DNA of 64,000 nucleotides from Echinarachnius parma (lineage: Eukaryota; Echinodermata; Echinoidea; Clypeasteroida; Echinarachniidae). Position numbers and translations under genes: made by a program. The first letter of the stretch is position 1, and the number at the start of each line of letters is the position of its first letter. The stretch is taken from contig JBAMJV010009725.1 in NCBI GenBank assembly GCA_037951105.1, positions 1-64,000 on the forward strand. The letters are read 5' to 3'. Shown piece after piece: positions 57,640 through 64,000 of the stretch. Below the pieces are notes generated by a model. It was not told where the DNA came from. It did no database searches and was given only the letters and a program-made list of their open reading frames with translations.

Positions 57640-58843
57640 TTAAAGGGAGAGATCCACTTTTGCAAGCAAAAATTCAAAAGTTGCGAGGTTATTGTCTTAT
57701 ATGAAAGGAAATGTCATTTAATAGCATGCCTGAAAAAATTAGGGCTTGAAATCTCTTTTTCGTGGAGTTATAGACCTAAAACTGAATAAACTGAGGGACG
57801 TCGGTTAATTAGGTACATACGTATTTTCGGCCGGTGAGTAAGTTTGTACATAGATTTCACGGAGTGCCAGATCGGTATGCATGACCCCTACGTGACCCGC
57901 GCTAGCTACGTGACTCGCGCATAAGTACTAATGTGTGAGCGTTTACCAAGCAAAATACCCAAACATCGCTTAAAGGGGTAGTCCGGGCCTGATAAAACCA
58001 TTCGTTATTTGAATAAGCAGAATAAGAGGCATAATTGGTGAAAATTTGATCAAAATCGGACAAGAAACACGGGAGTTATACCGATTTGGACATCATGTAG
58101 TAATGAGCGATCGTTTCAAAATTGCCGCCATATGCAACATCATTGACGAGCAACTCGCCATGCCTTTAGTACATGAAAATACACTTATTTCTCATTTTCG
58201 TTGCTAAAAATTAATTTTTCTCTGCTTGTTTTCACGAATTCATAGAATAATATCGATGGGCCAACCTCTTTGGAATTTGTAAGCTCATACATTTGCTTTG
58301 TTATTAAGAAAATTTAATTTTTTTTAAATGTCCATGTAGAAGTCAAAATGGCTGCAGCTCGCAAGTGACGTCACGATCGATAGCAATTGCGAACGATACT
58401 AAAAATCGGAGCAAAGTTCATCCTGTCATAACTTTTTTATTGCTCCACCGTTTTGACTCAGATTTTCGATCATGATTCTTCATATTCACTTCATTTGATA
58501 GCAAACATCACATTTCTGGGGTGGAATTCCCCTTTAAACTGACTACATGTAATTATATATTCTTTCTTTTTGAGATCTTTTTCCATGACATACGTTAACA
58601 AATGTCGGCTTCACAATACCTTTACGAGAATTAGTACTATATCGTTGTAATATTATGCTAAATCAGTTGAACTCCTTTATTGACCGATATATAGTTTAAA
58701 TGGAGGGACGCATTCGTTTTTCATTCGTAGAATCCAAATTCGAGGGCTGTTCGCTCTGATTTTTTTTTTGCGTGTTACATTGATCCCCATCCGTCAACTG
58801 AAAGCTGTTCAGACGTTTTGTAAAAGTGGACCTGTCCCTTTAA
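57640..58843. mobile_element. TTAA element (outer), with another inserted inside
   Basis: TTAA at both ends, TIRs AGGGAGAGATCCACTTTTGC and the inverse of AGGGACAGGTCCACTTTTAC. No transposase frame. An inner element occupies 57,970-58,537. Confidence 0.75.
57970..58537. mobile_element. TTAA element (inner, younger)
   Basis: TTAA at both ends with AGGGGTAGTCCGGGCCTGAT at the left and ggggtggaattcccct at the right. Nested in the outer element, so it inserted later. Confidence 0.7.
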
Positions 58844-59660
58844 GGTATCATCATATGGAATAAAAGAAAGAAACATTCGCGATTCTAGTAAACGATTCGC
58901 TCGTTTTTGTTTTCTATATACTGAGCTGAGGGCACGACTTCTCGATGATGATTATCCCTATATTCAACTCTGGGGATTCATCTAAATATACTGTTACATA
59001 GTAATTGAATTAATATCGGGTGTTGATATTCTATTGTCTGCATGGAGTCTAAATCTCCTTAAAGAACTAAAAAATGTAACATTGAATTTCATATACATTA
59101 AGATGTTGACTTAATTTATATATGACTCTTGTTGATGAGACCCATCATAATATCCAATGTGTTATTGTTTGCCATTCATTTGAAATTTCATTTTTTAAAT
59201 GTCTCACCCTCTTGCTACTATCTATTTTCTTCATAAACACTCAGACCAAGGGAAGTGCGAATGCGAAAAGCTACTTACAAGTACATACTTCCCTATGAGC
59301 ACGTAAAGCGAAACATTGTTTTTCCACAATCATGCAGTAAAGATAATAGTCCCGATACAAGACTTAGCCTTTGTTAATAGTGGTGGCTTAGAACAGCATT
59401 ATAGTAAGGAATTCGAATCAGTAATCGCTTATATAATACCCTTTTTGATACAATCGTTTATTTAAATCGCAAGCTTCCTGTAAACCAACTTACATTTAGT
59501 AGTCATTATTCATCATCAATATTCATTATCATTCACATTTAAATTGCGTTCAACGTCTCGGGAAACTTCCTACTTTTGGACTCAGCTGACGCTATTTTAA
59601 AGACAACGTACAGAGCCATGTACCATAGCGCTTCTATTCAAACATTTACGGTATATATAT

Positions 59661-60744
59661 ATATATATATATATTTGTTTTGTTGGCTTTCTGGTAATTT
59701 TCCGTGAAGAAAGATTGATATATAATGGAGTAAAAACGATCACCTTTTGCTCGTTTCCAAAGATGAAATGAAATAGCGTCACTATACCGTTTGAGCATTG
59801 TTGAGATTATATTGTGTTGCAATTCTGTTTGAACAAAGTTGAGATTATTTGTTTGAACTTTAAGGATATAATTCACAATAGAGGTTTGTACAAACCATGG
59901 TTTGACGATGGTTTACATCTATCAGCTGCTTGTAAACTCCACTTTTCACCATGATAACAAAACCATTCAAAATAACGATAATCTGTTGTTATTTATTTTA
60001 ATAAAGTATAGATTCCAACATTCCGCTTCATTGGAAGAAAATAAATAAGGTTACATGATATCACACAATTTCCGGTACATTGAGATATGACGTTTTATAA
60101 TAATGTTATTGCCGGTAATCTAAAATGGTGCACACTCCGTAATTTAGTCAATCTTGCTCGAGGTTGGTTTGTGAATGGTTTGGAATGTCTACATAACAGA
60201 ATAACGAACTGTGTTACATATAAACGAAAATGAGAGTGGTCATCAGCACTAATTATCCAGCATCGTTACAATCAAATGTTTATAAGTAACTCAGAATAAG
60301 TATCAACATATAGAGTACAAACCTCAAATTGTGTTGTTTGTGAATAGTCCCTAACTTTGACACCTTTATTATTTTGCTTTTCAAAAAAATTGGTTAACTG
60401 TATGCACATCAAAGAACGGGATACGTTTATGAAAGTGAATCGTTTTGTTAATGTTTGTATGAGGAACTTACAGACTCCGCCATTTAATGTGTTTTCATGT
60501 TTTGCTGTGAATAAACATCAAAAGTCTTTTGTTGAAAGCAGTCATTTATTTCTTTCTTCATCTCCTCTTTACTGGGATAATAACAATAACCGGCACAAAA
60601 ACATATATCAAATGCGAATCTTATCGAATAGTTGAATCAGAGTCTCGTTCAACAGACAAAATAATATTAACATATGAATCAGTTACTTTTGGAAAGAATG
60701 GCGTTCAATTCTTTTAAGATACAGACATCTTTTTGATTTGAACT
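59661..60744. other. No gene recognised
   Basis: AT-rich sequence following a (TA)n run at 59,653-59,674. Short frames (for example near 60,360-60,635) show no motif. Confidence 0.5.
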
Positions 60745-60920
60745 CGCCAGAAAAGAACGACGAATGCGGAAAGGTGGCATAAACATGACGGGACAATGCT
60801 TGAAGAGTTCCGAAAGGTGTCGGAAACATGACGTGATGATGCGGGCCATGCATCCTTCCCGAATGGTTTCGGTCAAGTCGGACACCATGCCGATTCATGA
60901 AGTCGGAGAAGTGTCAGGGT
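60745..60920 (-). repeat. Dispersed repeat, copy 2 (inverse of 52,040-52,215)
   Basis: aacgacgaatgcggaaaggtg ... tgaagagttccgaaaggtgtc ... ggtttcggtcaagtcggac, the reverse complement of the earlier copy. Confidence 0.75.
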
Positions 60921-61028
60921 AGCTTTACACGACCTGTAATAGGGCACTGCGATTTGAATAGTATATTGATTTGTGGCAGAAAGATTCCAACTTACAAAGC
61001 TATGCACATGTTTGAAAAGTATACTTTG

Positions 61029-61131
61029 CACGGGCGTAGCGAGTAATGTAATACCTATTCAAATGTGGGGGGGGATGAATGAATAGATCATCCCCCCACT
61101 TGAATGGGTATCAATGTCATGTCTACGCCCG
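61029..61131. repeat. ~100-bp hairpin element (GGCGT family), copy
   Basis: ggcgtagcgagtaatg ... acctattcaaatgtgggggg / cccccacttgaatgggtatc ... ctacgccc. Stem of about 40 bp with tgaatgaatagatca at the tip, as at 22,732. Confidence 0.8.
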
Positions 61132-61605
61132 TGATACTTTGTATTGAAATATTACTCCGATTTGTTGCATGTTCCGCCACACTCGCTTGCATGTGACACC
61201 CAGTTGCCATATAGAATACACGTAGAAATGTATTTGATGGGACCTGCACTACAATACAATACCAAAAGGCGCTATATCCACTTTTTCAACTTTCGAGGAA
61301 AACAGGTTTCTTTGCCCAACTTTGTACACTTGCCTATAGGAATATGAAAATAGAACTTTCCATATTTTGATTTTGAGTGAGTAATTTGTCGTAAAATGTG
61401 GATTCCTAGATAGCTACGTAGCTTAGAAATGTAGATATATCGTTTACTCAATTTGTATGGATAGTGGATTTAGCGCCTTTTGGAAGTGAGCTCTTTAAAT
61501 ATAGTGGCTTAATGAAAGAAAGAAAAAAATTCAATTGAGTTGTGGTATGTCCTGCCTCTGTTGCTTTTAAAGGAGACAGGACATTCGACCTGCTTATTCA
61601 CTACA

Positions 61606-61718
61606 TCACTCTATCCACTCAAGCCAATCCTCCAATTCGATGGGAGGTAGATACACCTCGATAGTGTCAGGTAGATTCGCCCGGATTGCGTCAGATAGAC
61701 CCTGGAGTCTGTCCAAAG
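61606..61718 (-). CDS. Possible last exon of a small secreted-protein gene
   Basis: Acceptor cttttttgcag|CTTTGG, 113 nt, entered in phase 1, reading LDRLQGLSDAIRANLPDTIE then VYLPPIELEDWLEWIE and TGA at 61,608-61,606. The peptide is acidic and helical-looking, not low-complexity. It splices in frame to the signal-peptide exon at 63,798-63,888 (91+113 = 204 nt, 67 codons plus stop). No family recognised. Confidence rests on phase match and splice signals only. Confidence 0.4.
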
Positions 61719-61858
61719 CTGCAAAAAAGCAAAACATTTGGAATATCTAATATGTAGACAATACGATAAAATGTAACATACATGCATAGAAGTATAGATG
61801 ATAGACCGATTTAAATACATTAACATTGTCAAGCCTTAGAGCATAAATTTTAAATATA

Positions 61859-62200
61859 CTGGGCTCAAAAAGAAACATAATTTTTCACATGGTCATATTT
61901 TAAAATCCTGTCGATCAAAATAAACCAAAATGACACACCGGATTACTTCAATACTCTACTCTAAACACATGTCAGTAGCAAGCAGTTGTCCAACTGACAC
62001 AACAGCAAAAAGCACCGACATGGAACAGCTTCCGGGACCACATGTCACAGCAAGGGACAAAACACAGAGCAGCTCTACAGGAAGAGTGGAACAATCTCCC
62101 CCAAGCCTGTATCAGAAACCTGGTGAACAGCATGCGTAGCAGATGCACTGAATGCTTCCAAGCACATGGTGGACAATCTAACTATTGATGCCTTTGTTTG
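61859..62200 (+). pseudogene. Tc1/mariner transposase C-terminal fragment
   Basis: Reads ALQEEWNNLPQACIRNLVNS then MRSRCTECFQAHGGQSNY and stop near 62,186: the C-terminal 'EEW..I....I..L..SM..RC...I.A.GG.T.Y' of Tc1-type transposases. A tgggctcaaaaagaaacata block at 61,859 resembles a Tc1 end. The catalytic DDE part is missing, so this is an internal-deletion derivative. Confidence 0.75.
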
Positions 62201-62239
62201 GGTAACTGACATTACCTTCATTCCAATTTGTTTTGACTT

Positions 62240-63190
62240 CCTCACGTGCCTTAAAGCCTCTCTGACATGGAAATAACTTTAAAAATGAAATTTAGCCTTC
62301 CAGGGGTAGTTTTTCACGTCGTTCCGATTGTAACACTAATATTTTTCATGAAAAGTCATTTAAACAAAAAATCAGCTTGAAAAGAACGCCCACAAAGAAT
62401 GTCCAACGCCACCGGTATTGCGCCATAGCTCGTGCCGTCACAGGCAAAATGAGCGATGAGTTCATGTCGCTTTGCCTGTACTATAAGACACTCACTCCCT
62501 TGATTCGCATCATGATATGAGTTGAAATTAATTATAGGATCGGTACTCATTTGGATTATTTAAAGGCAAGATATACAAAGAATCATATTCTGAATAGGAG
62601 AACTGAAAACAAATAAAAACTCCTAAATGATTATTATGATGATGAATCGTCAAAATTTGTCGAATTGGTGTGATTGTAATGACTAATGATCATGATCATG
62701 TAATTATTTTGCGCTGAATTTGTGACCCAGAAACCACATCAAGTCACTGTTTATTCCTTACGATCCAGATAGGCATGGGCAGGGAATCAGGATGAATATA
62801 ATAAAATGATTGAATAATTATATTTTTTCGGATTTTATCGGATTTTTAATTTTATTTTTTTGGTTAAGGGATTAGTTGCTCTGGCCAGTTCCAGGAGAGG
62901 AGTGGTGCTATAATATGCACTGCTTGAAGCTGAGCGCTCTCCGAGCGTTCGCCCTCGTTGAGGGCTGCATTCGCTACCGCTAGAGGTATTCTGAGAGCTG
63001 GATACTAATATAGTATGACCTTGCCCTTTGACTTTTGACCTAGACAATTGAATGGGTTCTATTCTAGATGAACACGAAGCATATTGACTCAGCAGCTCTA
63101 AAGGCCCTTTTCTCGCGTCGCGGCTCATATAAGTCTTTTGTCATGCAATCTACGGAACATTTATGTTTTAAAACGTAAAATACACAATTA
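62240..63190. other. No gene recognised
   Basis: Short minus-strand frames at 62,356-62,550 and 62,835-63,128 have varied composition but no start context, splice pattern or motif that supports them. Confidence 0.5.
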
Positions 63191-63648
63191 ATCAATCACG
63201 AATTCCTATGAGTTATATTATATTTGTGGAGGTGGGAGTAGTAATGTCAGATAACGAGACATTAAGGGAGTGTATGGTGCATATGACAAACAAGTTCTTA
63301 CAGCCCATCGCGTTAAGTGCAGACTTTGTGGATTGCTGCAGTTGTTATCTTCGAACAGATATTTCCAGTAATTTAGGCGCTCTATAAATCAAAACACGAG
63401 ATTGGCTCTTACCGAAGCGAGACAAAAAGATTCAAAACATAACATTTGAGTATCAGTTTTATACGATGGTGTTTTCTGATTTATTTGTTTTTTATAATCT
63501 ATATTATTCAAAGATAAAATGAAACATTTATAGCTATCCGTCGGTCAGTGGGAACAATAAATCTCAAGTGATGCAATCTATAGAACATTTATATTTTAAA
63601 ACGTTTAATACACATTTCAATCATAAATTCCTATGAGTTATATTATAC

Positions 63649-63675
63649 CTGTGGAGCTGGGAACAGTTGTCGGTG
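63649..63675 (-). CDS. Possible 27-nt mini-exon
   Basis: tttgattcag|CACCGACAACTG ... CCACAG|GTATAATA, phase 1-1, coding APTTVPSST. It copies the end of the signal-peptide exon at 63,798-63,824. If included it adds nine residues to the same frame. Confidence 0.3.
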
Positions 63676-63797
63676 CTGAATCAAAGCGTATTCAAAATAA
63701 GCACCACTGATTAGGGTTAGTGGTAAAAATAAGAATATTTTTATTTTAAAACGTATAATACAAAATAAATCATAAATTCCTAAGAGTTGAATTATAC

Positions 63798-63888
63798 CTG
63801 TGGAGCTGGGAACAGTTGTCGATACTAAAGATGATACGAGATGAAAGAGAACATACAAAAAACATAATAATTTTAGAAAAGGAGACAT
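63798..63888 (-). CDS. Possible signal-peptide exon of a small secreted protein
   Basis: ATG at 63,888-63,886; SPFLKLLCFLYVLFHLVSS is a classical hydrophobic signal, followed by a Ser/Thr-rich STTVPSST. Donor CACAG|GTATAATT, phase 1. Upstream sequence is partly duplicated at 63,235-63,370, where the matching ATG frame is broken. Confidence 0.45.
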
Positions 63889-64000
63889 TAAGGTGCATAT
63901 GTATGGTGCATATGTCAAACAAGTCTTAACAGCTAATCGCGTTAAGTGCAGACTATGTGGATTGGTGCAATTGTTATCTTCGAACAGATACTTTCCAGTG

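Larger units (their letters stand above)
56146..59660. repeat. 3.5-kb imperfect palindrome with nested MITEs
   Basis: Left arm from accgtaaatgtttgactaga (56,146) to about 56,540, right arm from about 59,240 to tctattcaaacatttacggt (59,652). Strong pairing of gcgctatggtacatggctct with agagccatgtaccatagcgc, and of aacgattgtatcaaaaaggg with ccctttttgatacaatcgtt. The inside holds a (CGTC)n repeat, a hairpin at about 57,270-57,635 and two nested TTAA elements. Confidence 0.8.
63190..63985. repeat. Tandemly duplicated block around the small-gene first exon
   Basis: cctatgagttatattatacct + gtggagctgggaacagttgt occurs at about 63,630 and 63,780, with a diverged form at 63,206. The block catcgcgttaagtgcagact ... 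ttatcttcgaacagata occurs at 63,308 and 63,935. Confidence 0.8.

Noticed and set aside
62835-63128. 97-codon minus-strand frame
   Set aside because: No signal peptide, domain or splice support; composition resembles the surrounding repeat-rich DNA.

Overview
This is eukaryotic, AT-rich, intron-rich and very repeat-rich DNA. It is most likely from a marine invertebrate deuterostome (echinoderm, hemichordate or amphioxus). That is inferred from a secreted protein ending in an avidin domain (known from sea-urchin fibropellins), tandem sushi/CCP exons, CR1-type retroelements, a Crypton-type recombinase fragment, a tRNA-like SINE and many TTAA-flanked MITEs. The species cannot be fixed from sequence alone.

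The main host gene lies on the minus strand from 46,600 to 13,384 and was assembled here from splice sites. It has a signal-peptide exon, CCP exons at 43.3, 35.4, 31.9 (frameshifted), 30.1 and 28.2 kb, then three exons that together make a C-terminal avidin-like domain (18.0, 14.7 and 13.4 kb, stop at 13,384). All junctions are phase 1 except the last, which is phase 2. Leaving out the broken CCP exon gives an in-frame 1,185-nt CDS (394 codons plus stop). Two CCP exons share unusual GC-AG donors. The signal-peptide exon with its upstream flank is duplicated at 1-1,170, so a second paralogous gene starts at 312 and runs off the left edge.

Other genes: a plus-strand MADF/BESS-type gene at 53.2-55.9 kb is intact in exon structure but carries two in-frame TAA codons. 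A possible tiny secreted-protein gene lies at 63.9-61.6 kb on the minus strand.

Most of the rest is mobile DNA. 2.0-2.95 kb holds a non-LTR ORF1; 4.6-10.4 kb a CR1-like element with 5' tandem monomers; 15.2-17.5 kb a Crypton N-terminal fragment inside a repeat; 31.2-31.7 kb a Ty3/gypsy remnant with its LTR; 36.5-38.7 kb decayed reverse transcriptases. Large foldback palindromes lie at 20.4-21.5, 22.95-27.74, 32.3-33.8, 43.46-45.73 and 56.1-59.7 kb, most of them inside introns of the sushi-avidin gene. A family of piggyBac-like TTAA MITEs and a ~100-bp hairpin family occur across the window.
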